DNA from: Oleispira sp963851095
GTDB taxonomy: Bacteria; Pseudomonadota; Gammaproteobacteria; Pseudomonadales; Oceanobacteraceae
Reading direction: 5' to 3'
DNA: 64,000 nt
Assembly: GCA_963851095.1 (NCBI GenBank)
Contig: CAWKOX010000010.1
Span: 62,001 to 126,000 of the forward strand
In this document: positions 42,313-52,236 of the stretch, piece after piece
Numbering within the stretch: the stretch's first letter is position 1
Layout: every line of letters starts with the position of its first letter
Position numbers and translations under genes: made by a program
The notes under the pieces: model-generated
What the model was told of the DNA's origin: nothing
Seen by the model: only the letters and a program-made list of their open reading frames with translations
Database searches by the model: none

Positions 42313-45300
42313 ATGTCTTCGATTATGAGTATTAAGTTAAAATTTCTAAGCGTCTTGGCGGTCGTTTCATTATTAGGCTGTACGGGCAACTCTGAGACTG
42401 AGAGCTTGGTGCCGAGTACTGATTTGAAGCGCTTTTCGGGTGTGATTAATAACTCGTCAGTGACTGGTGCAGAGATAGTTGCCAGACCTATCGGAAAGCA
42501 TGGAAAGTTTGCGCTCGATATAGAGGGTGTTGAAGAGGCGATTGCTAAAGAGGTTGATGAATATGGCCGCTATCACTTTAATGTAGAGATTGAAGATAAA
42601 AGTCCTTATATCTTAACGGTTTTTACCCCATATCTTAATCCAGACCCAGAAACAGAAGAAATAGCAGAGGCCGAAGCAGAGGCTTATAAAGCAGCAAAAG
42701 CTAGCTGCCAGCTAGTTGAGGGGTGTGATACTGGTGACCAAGTTGTTGGTTTTGGTGAAAATTATTCTTTAAAGCCCAATCAGCAATGGTCGGCTGCAGT
42801 TGAGTCTGTATCGGAGGGGCAGTTTGTTGTCATTAACCCCATTACAGAAATGGCGAGCACTTTGGGTTCTACCATTTATATTAATGATGCCTTGGCTGTC
42901 ACTGAAACCATTGGGGATGTGCCTGCGGCAAATTATTATAGTAATTATGGCATTGTTAAAGGTAATTCTCAGACGGCTGGTGTCGTTGGTCTTGGTGATA
43001 TATTGTCCCGAGAGCCGGCTAATCTAGCGCTTTTGCATAAGCTGAATACCAATACATCGACTGCCATTGAAGAAAGCATCCGCTACGGGGCATTATTGGC
43101 TGCCTGGCAGGAACTAGAATTAGAACATGATAGAAACTTAGTAGAAGGTGAGAATACCTTCCAACAAGAGGTTATTGGCCAGTTTCTTGATAACCAAGGG
43201 CAACTTCACCATAAAAGGACGGCTCCATCTTCTCAGCTTTTAACGTTGGAAAATTGGTTTACTGCGGCTTATGAAAATTTAGAGAAAGTCCGAGATTATC
43301 ATAAAGGATTGAATCGGACTTTACCGGGAGAAATAGAGCTAGTAATAACGAAATTCAAGGCAGAAATTGATAGCTTAGTAGAAGGTCAATCAACAGCGGC
43401 TGAGCCAGTTGTTAATGATTATTATTTAGAGGACTATGCTGACGCCGTAACGAAAACAAAAGCGATGGTGAATTACCTAAGCAATTTACAAAGCAATTTT
43501 GCTACCGAAGAATATAGAACCAGTATTAAAGCGTCTTCTGATTTGGTTACGGCTGAAACGCGTCGCTTGTCCCCGAGTCTAGATCGGGCCTTTCAAAAAA
43601 TATTATCGATTTATCAATATTATTTAACCTGTACGCACGGCGAATGCGATACGCAGAGTGAGTGGCACAGTGCAGATGGTTCTGCGGGTAATACCTTTGT
43701 CGCAAGTGAAGATAAATTAACGATCATAAAAGCTGACGATTCAAGTTTAGCGGGCACTAATCTGGTCGTTACACAAGGTCTAGTGTTTGATGAGAGTAAT
43801 CCTGAAGGCTCCACCACATCATATACTCATGACCTGTTTTTAAGTGGCGTTATTGTCTTTGATGATATTCGACTAGAGCTTTCTGACTTTACCTCGGAAG
43901 ATACTGATGGCATTAAAAGCAGTGTTCGCTTTTCCTTTAGAGAAAAATTAGAGAAGTTGCCTTCTCAGCCTGAAAAAGTTGCCGGGGGTGTGGGGGCTTC
44001 TGTCAATGAAAATTTAGTACCTGATTATATCGAACTCGTCTTCCCGCAATTTACATTGTTTGACCCTTCGCAAAAAGATACCGGTAACGAGGTTAAAGTA
44101 ACAGGTTCGTTGACAGCATTGATGATTGCGAATACAGACATTGGAGATTTTGTTGATGAGAAGCCGGAGATCGAAAAACTGGGTAAGCGTTATAATTTAT
44201 CAAGTGTTAGGGCGACTATCGTTGCAAGTGGAGGCAGTAAAGGGGAGATAACGGATGATAATGGTGATGTCATTCAACTGAGGGATAATGCAATCTTCTT
44301 CCTCGATGCTTCTGCCAGTGAGTCGTTTGTTTCTGGTACAGATTCCACAGCATATTTCCCTGATACTGTGTACCCCACATTTGAAAACTTTTTTAAACCA
44401 AGAAATGGTTATGAGGTTGGGCAAGAAAGTCCTTATCCGCTCGTTATCAGTCGTCTAGGAACTATGAGTTTGCCTAAGCTGGATGCCGATAGTGAGCTTG
44501 TTGAAGGTGAAAGTATAGATGTTCAGTATATTGAATTGGATTATGAAATAGGCGGCTTGGAGCGTTATATCGTTTATCCTAAAGTTGAAGGTGAGGATGA
44601 GTATTTGGGGATAATTTGCTCAGCTAGCTCTGAAGACGAGGAGGCCTTGGCAGGGACTGATGGCTTTACTGTTCCGGTTGAAGATAGTGAGGGTAATCCT
44701 GTTTTAGATGACGATGGTAATCAACTTGAGCGTTCGTTGATGGAATGTCCTTATCGAGATAAGTATGAGGGTGAGGCAACCCCAGAGAATTTTATTAATC
44801 AGGTTTATATAAAAAATAAAAATCTAGTTACGCTGCGAGAATATAATGGACAAGGGGTGTATCGGATTGACTACCTTGATAATGAGGGTGAGTTAAAAGA
44901 ATTTACTAACAATACTTCTCACTACGGGAAAATAGAAGTTCCTGTAGTATTAGGTGTTGATAGTATGCGCTTGCAATTTAAGCCTAATTTAGTCAATCAG
45001 GCAGGTGCTAGCTACCTGCCACAATCAATATTGGATGTCAGTTTAGTGTGGAGAACTCGTGACGTTATTCAGGTAAACGTTTTAATGGCTTTTGATGCTG
45101 AGCATGTAATCAACCATCAAACGGGTAGTGGCTTGCCTTATCTTGCTGTCGGCAGTGATTCCGAGAGCTACTCTGTTGCCTATATGACTGACGCCAGCGG
45201 GAATGAATCTGGCGAATATGTAATGGCTTGGGGAGGGGTTGAGTTTATAGATGGCCCTGATGATACAAAGATCTTGCAAAAAACTGAAGATGAGCAAGCA

Positions 45301-45564
45301 AAAGATGGATTGTTTGCGGGTATCGGATCAAATGTTTCTTATTCACCCTACAGCAATAGTGAATTAGAAGAATTTGGCAATAATGCCAGTGAAGAAAAGT
45401 GTGGATTCTTTTCTAGGGGAGTGACACCAACAGTTGGCGAAGACTGTGACGCGATAGCGTACTTAACGTTTCGTGGATTAGTGACGGGTAGTTTAAGAGA
45501 AGAGCGTGATGGCGTGTATGTGATTCGCTACATCGATGGCTCTTGGCAGGTGCTTGGGGGCTAA
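42313..45564 (+). CDS. Large lipoprotein of unknown function
   Basis: 1083 residues. N-terminal lipobox L-L-G-C (Cys near residue 23) after a hydrophobic segment; an ATG 12 bp downstream would shorten the leader and is also plausible. After the lipid cysteine comes N-S-S-V-T-G-A-E-I-V-A-R, a carboxypeptidase-regulatory-like beta domain, then helical parts and an acidic, Ser/Thr-rich body (E-D-E-Y..D-E-E-A-L-A-G-T-D-G). Repeated V-E-G-E and D-D-x-G-[ND] segments hint at calcium-binding loops. It ends in D-G-S-W-Q-V-L-G-G. No family recognised. The gene is isolated between two terminators. Confidence 0.75.
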   Translation: MSSIMSIKLKFLSVLAVVSLLGCTGNSETESLVPSTDLKRFSGVINNSSVTGAEIVARPIGKHGKFALDIEGVEEAIAKEVDEYGRYHFNVEIEDKSPYILTVFTPYLNPDPETEEIAEAEAEAYKAAKASCQLVEGCDTGDQVVGFGENYSLKPNQQWSAAVESVSEGQFVVINPITEMASTLGSTIYINDALAVTETIGDVPAANYYSNYGIVKGNSQTAGVVGLGDILSREPANLALLHKLNTNTSTAIEESIRYGALLAAWQELELEHDRNLVEGENTFQQEVIGQFLDNQGQLHHKRTAPSSQLLTLENWFTAAYENLEKVRDYHKGLNRTLPGEIELVITKFKAEIDSLVEGQSTAAEPVVNDYYLEDYADAVTKTKAMVNYLSNLQSNFATEEYRTSIKASSDLVTAETRRLSPSLDRAFQKILSIYQYYLTCTHGECDTQSEWHSADGSAGNTFVASEDKLTIIKADDSSLAGTNLVVTQGLVFDESNPEGSTTSYTHDLFLSGVIVFDDIRLELSDFTSEDTDGIKSSVRFSFREKLEKLPSQPEKVAGGVGASVNENLVPDYIELVFPQFTLFDPSQKDTGNEVKVTGSLTALMIANTDIGDFVDEKPEIEKLGKRYNLSSVRATIVASGGSKGEITDDNGDVIQLRDNAIFFLDASASESFVSGTDSTAYFPDTVYPTFENFFKPRNGYEVGQESPYPLVISRLGTMSLPKLDADSELVEGESIDVQYIELDYEIGGLERYIVYPKVEGEDEYLGIICSASSEDEEALAGTDGFTVPVEDSEGNPVLDDDGNQLERSLMECPYRDKYEGEATPENFINQVYIKNKNLVTLREYNGQGVYRIDYLDNEGELKEFTNNTSHYGKIEVPVVLGVDSMRLQFKPNLVNQAGASYLPQSILDVSLVWRTRDVIQVNVLMAFDAEHVINHQTGSGLPYLAVGSDSESYSVAYMTDASGNESGEYVMAWGGVEFIDGPDDTKILQKTEDEQAKDGLFAGIGSNVSYSPYSNSELEEFGNNASEEKCGFFSRGVTPTVGEDCDAIAYLTFRGLVTGSLREERDGVYVIRYIDGSWQVLGG

Positions 45565-45599
45565 TGGCTGTTTTTAGATAATCTGCTTTCAATCATAAA

Positions 45600-45629
45600 A
45601 GCGACCATTTAACGATGGTCGTTTTTTTA
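45600..45629 (+). terminator. Rho-independent terminator of the lipoprotein gene
   Basis: GCGACCAT / ATGGTCGT stem around TTAACG and a run of seven T, about 40 bp after the stop. Confidence 0.87.
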
Positions 45630-45728
45630 TGCGCTCTGATTTTTTTGAGCCTGCTATAGAATGAAGGACGGGTTTAATTTAAAATGCGGCTCCATTTAAA
45701 TTTGTCATCACTGAAAACAGGCCGCACC

Positions 45729-46824
45729 TTGGAAATCAATCCGATCGTCGAAACCATCAAAGACCTAAGCGCACGTACAGACATGCTTAGGGGGTATCTT
45801 TGACTACGCCCATAAGAAAGAGCGTTTAGAAGAAGTTGAGCTGATATTAGGGGAGTCCGCCATTTGGGATGATCCAGAAAAAGCCCAAGATTTAGGCCGC
45901 GAGCGCTCTAGTTTAGAGCTGGTGGTGAAGACCATTGATGATCTTGAAACTGGTTGTGGTGATGCTCAAGATCTATTGGATATGGCCGTTGAGGAAGACG
46001 ATGAAGGCGCGGTTGATGATATCGTGGCTGAATTAGAAGCGCTTGAGACTCAGTTGGGTATTTTAGAATTCCGACGTATGTTTTCAAATGAGATGGACCC
46101 CAATAACGCCTACCTTGATATTCAATCAGGTTCTGGCGGCACCGAAGCCCAGGATTGGGCTGAAATGATTTTGCGCATGTATTTGCGCTGGGGTGAAGCA
46201 AAAGGCTTTAAGGTCGAATTGCTTGAAGTGACCGCCGGAGATGTTGCGGGTATTAAAGGCGCGACTATTCACTTCCAGGGCGAATATGCCTTTGGTTGGT
46301 TACGTACCGAAACGGGTGTGCATCGCTTAGTGCGTAAATCGCCGTTCGATTCCAGTGGCCGTCGCCATACCTCGTTTGCATCTGTTTTTGTCTCGCCAGA
46401 AATTGACGATAATGTCGATATTGACATTGATCCGTCGGATCTGCGCATCGATGTATATCGCTCATCAGGCGCAGGTGGTCAGCACGTGAATACCACCGAA
46501 TCTGCTGTGCGTATCACTCACTTACCAACCAATATTGTGACTCAGTGTCAGAATCAGCGTTCACAGCATAAGAACAAAGATCAGGCGATGAAGCAGTTAA
46601 AAGCAAAGTTATATGAACACGAAATGATGATTCGCAATGCTGAATCTCAAGCACTGGAAGACTCAAAGGCTGATATCGGCTGGGGCAGTCAGATTCGCTC
46701 CTATGTACTGGACGACTCTCGCATTAAAGATTTGCGTACCGGTGTAGAAAATCGAAATACGGGGGCTGTATTAGACGGCGCCTTAGACCCATTTATTGAA
46801 GCTAGTTTGAAAAAAGGCCTGTAG
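45729..46824 (+). CDS. prfB: Peptide chain release factor 2 (programmed +1 frameshift)
   Basis: Coding is join(45729-45800, 45802-46824), 364-365 residues. I start at the TTG at 45729, giving M-E-I-N-P-I as in most RF2s; an in-frame ATG at 45684 would add 15 unfamiliar residues. After 24 codons the in-frame TGA at 45801 is bypassed by the classical RF2 shift site, and the downstream frame continues D-Y-A-H-K-K-E-R-L-E-E-V. RF2 hallmarks are present: the tripeptide S-P-F in R-K-S-P-F-D and G-G-Q in S-G-A-G-G-Q-H-V-N-T. It releases peptides at UGA and UAA. lysS follows after 2 bp, the conserved prfB-lysS operon. Confidence 0.95.
45789..45804 (+). promoter_or_regulatory. prfB programmed +1 frameshift signal
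   Basis: AGGGGGTATCTTTGAC: an internal Shine-Dalgarno-like AGGGGG, 3 nt spacer, CTT slippery codon and TGA-C. The same elements drive RF2 autoregulation in most bacteria: low RF2 lets the ribosome shift rather than stop. Confidence 0.95.
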
Positions 46825-46826
46825 TC

Positions 46827-48396
46827 ATGAGTAATGAAACTGAAAATAACAATGCTGAAATAGCATTAGAAGAGAACAAACTGATTGCAGAGCGCCGTAG
46901 TAAATTAGACAAACTACGTGAAGATTCTGCGTCAAATGGTCACCCAAACGATTTTACTCGTGAGCATATGGCGGGTGACTTACAAAAAGAATTTGGCGAA
47001 TTAGAGAAAGAAGCATTAGTAGAGTTGGATAAGCCTATCTCGGTTGCGGGTCGTGTTATGCGTCGTGGTGGTCCATTTGTGGGTATTAAAGATGGCAGCG
47101 ATTTTATCCAAGTCTATGTAGGTAAGAAGCTACAGAAAGAATCGAAAGCGTGGGAAAACCTAGACATCGGCGATATTGTTGCAGCCGAAGGTCAGTTACG
47201 TAAGTCGGGTAAAGGTGAGTTGTACTGCGAAGTGATGGCGGTTGAAAACTTCCAGATTCTTACTAAATCTTTGCGCCCATTACCTGATAAATTCCACGGT
47301 TTAGCAGACCAAGAGGTTAAGTACCGTCAGCGTTATATTGATTTGATCGTAAGCGAAGAAACACGCAATACCTTTAAAGTACGTTCGGGCATCGTGAACA
47401 GTATTCGTCGTTATTTAGCGGATCGTGATTTCATGGAGGTTGAAACGCCTATGTTGCAAACCATTCCAGGTGGCGCAACGGCTAAGCCGTTTGAAACGCA
47501 TCACAATGCGTTAGACATTGATATGTACTTACGTATCGCCCCAGAGCTTTATTTGAAGCGTTTGGTTGTGGGTGGTTTTGAGCGTGTTTTCGAAATCAAC
47601 CGTAACTTCCGTAACGAAGGTTTGTCAACCCGTCACAATCCTGAATTCACCATGATCGAGTTTTATCAGGCATACGCTGATTACAACGATCTAATGAACA
47701 TCACTGAAGATATGTTGCGTACTGCGGCGCTAGAAGTATTGGGCACTACCGATATTAAGAGCACTACAAAAGATTCTGATGGTAATGTGGTTTCTGAGGT
47801 TATTTATGACTTCAACCAGCCGTTCACTCGTTTAACCATGGCGGATGCAGTTCTTAAATATAACCCTGAATTTGATGCGGCGGTTATTAACGACCCAGAA
47901 AACAACCTTGAGCAAATGATTGCTTATGGTCGCCAAGTAGGCATTCGTGAAGACGATAAACAGTCTGCTTGGGGCGCTGGTAAATGGTTGTGCGAAATCT
48001 TCGAAGAAACCGCTGAAGAGAAGTTGGATCAGCCAACGTTCATTACAGCTTACCCTTGGGAAGTTTCTCCATTGGCGCGTCGTAATGATGAGAATGCGTT
48101 TGTTACTGACCGTTTTGAGTTCTTTGTGGGTGGTCGTGAGCTTGGCGAATGGTTTCTCTGAGCTTAATGATGCAGAAGATCAAAAGAATCGTTTCTTGAA
48201 GCAAGTTGCTGAGAAAGATGCTGGTGATGATGAAGCAATGCATTACGATGCAGACTACATTCAGGCACTAGAATACGGCATGCCTCCAACTGCGGGTGAG
48301 GGTATTGGTATTGACCGTTTGGTTATGTTGTTTACTGACAGTCCAACGATCAAAGACGTAATCTTGTTCCCTCATATGCGTCCTATTGCTAAGTAA
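46827..48396 (+). CDS. lysS: Lysyl-tRNA synthetase, class II, interrupted by a single-base frameshift
   Basis: The upstream frame (46827-48161, 444 aa) has the anticodon-binding OB fold, motif 1 region and motif 2 (F-R-N-E-G-L-S-T-R-H-N-P-E-F-T), but ends G-G-R-E-L-G-E-W-F-L-stop. The missing end, N-G-F-S-E-L-N-D-A-E-D-Q through motif 3 G-I-G-I-D-R-L-V-M and H-M-R-P-I-A-K, lies in the next frame to 48396. Removing one G from CTTGGCG at 48143-48149 restores G-G-R-E-L-A-N-G-F-S-E-L. Without motif 3 the short product would lack the ATP-binding core and be inactive. LysRS is normally essential, so this is probably a sequencing or assembly error unless a second lysS/lysU exists. It is cotranscribed with prfB. 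Confidence 0.93.
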
Positions 48397-48417
48397 TTAA
48401 CGGATCTGAAGATAAAA

Positions 48418-49164
48418 ATGAAAGAACAATTCAATATGTTTGCTGATGAACGGGCTGATGAAGAGCCTGCTCAAGCAGCTATTGAATTGTCCGCTTCAAA
48501 ATTGCCAAAGGACTGGCAAGCATTATTGGCTTCTGAGTTCGACCAACCTTACATGTTGGCTTTGCAGAAATTCCTTTTGGCAGAGCAAGCGCAAGGTAAA
48601 ACGATTTATCCGCCAGCGGATCAGATTTTTACAGCGTTTAATTTAACGCCACTAAAAGACGTAAAAGTGGTTATTTTGGGGCAAGACCCCTATCACGGAC
48701 CTGACCAAGCGCATGGCCTAAGTTTCTCTGTGCCCTCGAGCGTTAAAAAACTTCCACCTTCGTTAAAAAATATTTATAAAGAGCTGAATACTGATTTAGG
48801 GATTCCAATTGCGACCACTGGGGATCTAACCCCTTGGGCGAAGCAGGGGGTTTTACTACTGAATGCAATGCTTACAGTTGAGCGCAAGAACGCAGGCTCA
48901 CATCAAAAGCAAGGTTGGGAAATCTTTACTAATAGGGTGATTGAACTGCTGTCGGCGCGCGGTAACAATGTCGTTTTTGTTCTGTGGGGAGCTTACGCTC
49001 AGAAGAAAGACGTTTTAATCGATGAAAATAAGCATCTAGTGCTAAAAGGCATTCACCCATCTCCTCTCTCCGCTCATCGTGGTTTTTTCTTCTCCAAGCC
49101 TTTTTCTCATATTAATCAATACCTTGTCGAGAATGATCAGGTAGAGATTGATTGGCTGTTGTAA
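48418..49164 (+). CDS. ung: Uracil-DNA glycosylase, family 1
   Basis: 248 residues. Water-activating motif G-Q-D-P-Y-H-G with catalytic Asp90, and the DNA-intercalating H-P-S-P-L-S-A-H-R-G-F-F loop near residues 203-213. It removes uracil from DNA at the start of base-excision repair in the cytoplasm. The N-terminal ~25 residues (F-N-M-F-A-D-E-R-A) precede the catalytic domain and may carry a clamp-binding motif (Q-x-x-M-F-A: Q-F-N-M-F-A). It lies 21 bp after lysS and may share its transcript. Confidence 0.95.
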   Translation: MKEQFNMFADERADEEPAQAAIELSASKLPKDWQALLASEFDQPYMLALQKFLLAEQAQGKTIYPPADQIFTAFNLTPLKDVKVVILGQDPYHGPDQAHGLSFSVPSSVKKLPPSLKNIYKELNTDLGIPIATTGDLTPWAKQGVLLLNAMLTVERKNAGSHQKQGWEIFTNRVIELLSARGNNVVFVLWGAYAQKKDVLIDENKHLVLKGIHPSPLSAHRGFFFSKPFSHINQYLVENDQVEIDWLL

Positions 49165-49416
49165 GTAATAAAACAAGCCATAAATTGCGAAAATTTAAGT
49201 AAAAATAGATACTTTACAATAACTTTAAAACCTCCGTAACCTATTGAAATATATAAACAAATATACATTTCTAGTGCCTTTGTTTTGTATTTGTCATAAA
49301 ACGTAATAGTCGGCAATGGTACAATGGTTCTGTTTCTGTTATGTTTCTTTACCTATGCGTCAGTCCACCCTTTAGATGGCGCACAATAAAAAAAATAATA
49401 AGTAAAAGGAGTTCTC

Positions 49417-50565
49417 ATGGCGGCTCGAGCCCTGACTACATTACTAATGGTGCCTCTAATGGCCAGTGCATTAGAACGCTTGGATGACTCCAGTATGTCT
49501 GATGTGGTCGCTCAAGAAGGTGTTGTACTACGCTCCGAATTTGAATTTGAAATTGATGCTATCCAATACTTCGATGAAGATGATTTTGGCAATATCACTA
49601 TGTCTAATGTGAATGTTGCTACTAGAGATCAATTGGTCGTTGACTTAGATGTTGTTCAGGGTGATATCGGTAGCGATCGTGACGGTCGTAGTGGTATACG
49701 CTTTACTAACAGAGCTCTTCCTATTGATTTATCAGTGGATGCTGTGAAAGTGAACGGCAAAACATTGGGTGGATTTGGGATGAGAAATCTTGATACAGGT
49801 GGTATTGACCCTCTTGTTGTTGATGTTTGGGCGGGTGGCTACGATTTAAATAACAACACTCTAGCGGATGAATCGGGCTTTACCGTTGATGTGACTATTC
49901 CTAAAGAAACTTCGTATGATCTTTATTATACCGACGATGGCTCTGAGCTATCAATGACGGTAGATCACTGTTCAAGTTATTCGGGAAATACTTGTACAGC
50001 AGGTGGTATTAAATTCGCTGGTATTACATTTGATGTGACCAGTGAAGGTCTACGAATAGGCCTTCCAGAAGTCGCTGGGCAAGTCAATATTAGAAATTTC
50101 AAACTTAACGAATCAGTATTTAATGATATCACGCTGCAAAATTTTACCATTCCTGCGGGCGGCTACGTAAATTTAGGAGCTCCAGCTTTAGCAACTGAGT
50201 CTGCCATTAACTTTGATGCTTATTTTGCTGCGGGCACGGGCTTCGACTTTATCTATTTCGATACTGATGATCAGCAATTTAATGCCACGGTATCTTTTAA
50301 TGCTCTGGCTTCTGATGCGGGCAATGCTGCAACCAATTATTTTTATATTAAAGATGGCTCTATTAACGTTGAATCAGACAATGATAAGGGCATTAAAATT
50401 GCTCTGGGCGACGCTGTTGCAAATACCGGTGGTGTACGAGGCAGTATGAGTATTAATGACATAATGTTTAAGCCAACTGGTGGTGCTGACGCGCCTGTGT
50501 TGGGTAGTCTGAAAATGAATTTAGAAATTCTACCCGGTAGTTATTTAGAAGTGATGGGGCATTAA
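49417..50565 (+). CDS. Exported GQSGI-family beta-rich protein 1
   Basis: 382 residues after a strong AAAAGGAG ribosome-binding site. Signal peptide M-A-A-R-A-L-T-T-L-L-M-V-P-L-M-A-S-A. Directly after it comes the family motif in a degenerate form, D-D-S-S-M-S-D-V-V-A-Q-E-G-V-V. The rest is Asn/Asp/Gly-rich beta sequence, e.g. G-N-I-T-M-S-N-V-N-V, and it ends in L-P-G-S-Y-L-E-V-M-G-H, the C-terminal signature shared with the next two genes. First of seven adjacent genes on one strand; the next start is 1 bp after this stop, so it leads an operon. Function is unknown; it looks like a structural surface or periplasmic protein. Confidence 0.82.
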   Translation: MAARALTTLLMVPLMASALERLDDSSMSDVVAQEGVVLRSEFEFEIDAIQYFDEDDFGNITMSNVNVATRDQLVVDLDVVQGDIGSDRDGRSGIRFTNRALPIDLSVDAVKVNGKTLGGFGMRNLDTGGIDPLVVDVWAGGYDLNNNTLADESGFTVDVTIPKETSYDLYYTDDGSELSMTVDHCSSYSGNTCTAGGIKFAGITFDVTSEGLRIGLPEVAGQVNIRNFKLNESVFNDITLQNFTIPAGGYVNLGAPALATESAINFDAYFAAGTGFDFIYFDTDDQQFNATVSFNALASDAGNAATNYFYIKDGSINVESDNDKGIKIALGDAVANTGGVRGSMSINDIMFKPTGGADAPVLGSLKMNLEILPGSYLEVMGH

Positions 50566-50566
50566 A

Positions 50567-51394
50567 ATGAAAGAGCATTCAAAATTAGTCAGTGTTATTA
50601 GTTTTTTGTTGTTGTTTTCTACAAGCCAGCTTAATGCGATGCAAAGTATTGAAGAAGAAAGTTTAAGAGATGTTTCTGGTCAGAGTGGGGTGGATATAGA
50701 TTTAAATTTTGAAGGGACTGTCGGCAGAGTGTATTTCGAAACTCAGGGTAATTCCTTGAATATGAGAAATATCAGTATTGATACTGATGGCACGCAAGAT
50801 GGATCTGGTGTTGATCGGCCTTTAAATATGGTTTTAGATTTAGTGACCAGAGGGGAAAAATCTGGTTTAGCCATTTCTATATCAGGTATTAATGACTTGG
50901 ATATAACGCTGGATCAAATTAATGTTAATGGCGATGACACTGCTGGGGCGATTTTAAATCAAAATAATTCTTATGGCGGGTTGGCTCTGACTAATATTAA
51001 TGATCATGGTGGTGTAACCGACATTAATATTTTTGCGCGTGGCGCTAGCGGAGAAGAGGGCGTTCAAATAGAGATGGTTCTGCCAGAAATACTCTCATTA
51101 GATTTGGCTTATACCGACTATGGTGCTGACAATAATAGTACTGCTGATGACTTCAGTTTTGGTGGAAAAGTTACTTTAAATGATTTTACTGCCGTTAACT
51201 CTGTCGATTTAACGTCAGGTAAGAATGCGGCAGGTGAAGAAATTGGCGGCCTTCACATCGGCGTTATTACTCAAACAGGTGATATTACATTGAGTAATAT
51301 GCGTGCCGGTAATCAACAAGGGTCAATGGGGCGACTTGTACTTAATGGCTATAGAATGACCCCTGACAGCTACCTAACAATACAGGGTAAATAA
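50567..51394 (+). CDS. Exported GQSGI-family beta-rich protein 2
   Basis: 275 residues. Signal peptide ends at S-Q-L-N-A; the mature protein begins M-Q-S-I-E-E-E-S-L-R-D-V-S-G-Q-S-G-V-D-I-D-L, a clear example of the family motif. Beta-rich body with no cysteine, alternating I/V/L with N/D/G, ending M-T-P-D-S-Y-L-T-I-Q-G-K. It starts 1 bp after gene 1 and ends 2 bp before gene 3, so the three are translationally coupled. Probably paralogous to its neighbours by duplication. Role unknown; a self-assembling fibre subunit is one possibility. Confidence 0.82.
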   Translation: MKEHSKLVSVISFLLLFSTSQLNAMQSIEEESLRDVSGQSGVDIDLNFEGTVGRVYFETQGNSLNMRNISIDTDGTQDGSGVDRPLNMVLDLVTRGEKSGLAISISGINDLDITLDQINVNGDDTAGAILNQNNSYGGLALTNINDHGGVTDINIFARGASGEEGVQIEMVLPEILSLDLAYTDYGADNNSTADDFSFGGKVTLNDFTAVNSVDLTSGKNAAGEEIGGLHIGVITQTGDITLSNMRAGNQQGSMGRLVLNGYRMTPDSYLTIQGK

Positions 51395-51396
51395 TA

Positions 51397-52233
51397 ATGA
51401 AAAAAATAATCTGTATTCCTCTGCTTTTTAGTGCAAATTGTTTTGCCATGATGCCAATGCAAGATAATGACTTGTCTGTGGTATCGGGCCAAAGCGGTAT
51501 TACAATCGATATAACTACGGAATCTGATATTACGGTTGGAGAGCTGCGTTACGAAGATAAGACCGATGGTGCCTTAGAGAAGGATGGTGGAGGCGCCTTT
51601 TCCCTACGCGATATAGTGATCAAAGACAGCGAATTTTCTTTCGATATTGATATATCAGCTGCCGGTGAACTGGCAATGAAACTCAATAGTTTTGGCGTGA
51701 TGGATATTGATGTAGGTGCTATGCAGTTCAACTACGACGATAGTTTGAACGCAATTGATCCAACTGTGCTTTCTTCAGAAGCTCAATTGCTGAATCAATA
51801 TGGTCGTCTGGGTGCTTTAGCAATTAACGATTTTACTTTAGGGGCGTCTTCAGATATTACCTTCAAATTTACTAATGAAGGGGAATTTGCGTACAGTGCA
51901 AGTCTGCCTACCGGCTCTTTTTTCTATTTTACGTACATTGATGATGGTGAATTTACTTACGATACCAATGGCGATGGTGATGCCTCGCTGAATGATACAG
52001 CGGGTAAAAACTATATTTCTACACGTGTAGAGTTTGAAAATCTTGTTTTAAGTGATGTTAAGTTCAAAGGCGTAGGGGTTGGCGATGATTCTTATGTGGC
52101 TGTTACTTTAGGTGGCACGCAAGGTGCCATTTCATTTCGAGACATTAACATTAACGGAAGCATACTGGGTAGCGCCGGTCTTGAAAATATTAGTGTAAAC
52201 CCTGTTAGTTATTTACATATTAAAGGTCATTAA
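51397..52233 (+). CDS. Exported GQSGI-family beta-rich protein 3
   Basis: 278 residues. Short signal peptide (M-K-K-I-I-C-I-P-L-L-F-S-A-N-C-F-A), then M-Q-D-N-D-L-S-V-V-S-G-Q-S-G-I-T-I-D-I, the cleanest copy of the family motif. The body is Asp/Asn/Gly-rich with D-T-N-G-D-G-D-A-S-L-N-D, an EF-hand-like calcium loop. It ends N-P-V-S-Y-L-H-I-K-G-H, matching genes 1 and 2. Calcium-dependent stability would fit a secreted protein. It is followed 3 bp later by the large adhesin gene, so both belong to one operon. Confidence 0.82.
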   Translation: MKKIICIPLLFSANCFAMMPMQDNDLSVVSGQSGITIDITTESDITVGELRYEDKTDGALEKDGGGAFSLRDIVIKDSEFSFDIDISAAGELAMKLNSFGVMDIDVGAMQFNYDDSLNAIDPTVLSSEAQLLNQYGRLGALAINDFTLGASSDITFKFTNEGEFAYSASLPTGSFFYFTYIDDGEFTYDTNGDGDASLNDTAGKNYISTRVEFENLVLSDVKFKGVGVGDDSYVAVTLGGTQGAISFRDININGSILGSAGLENISVNPVSYLHIKGH

Positions 52234-52236
52234 GTT

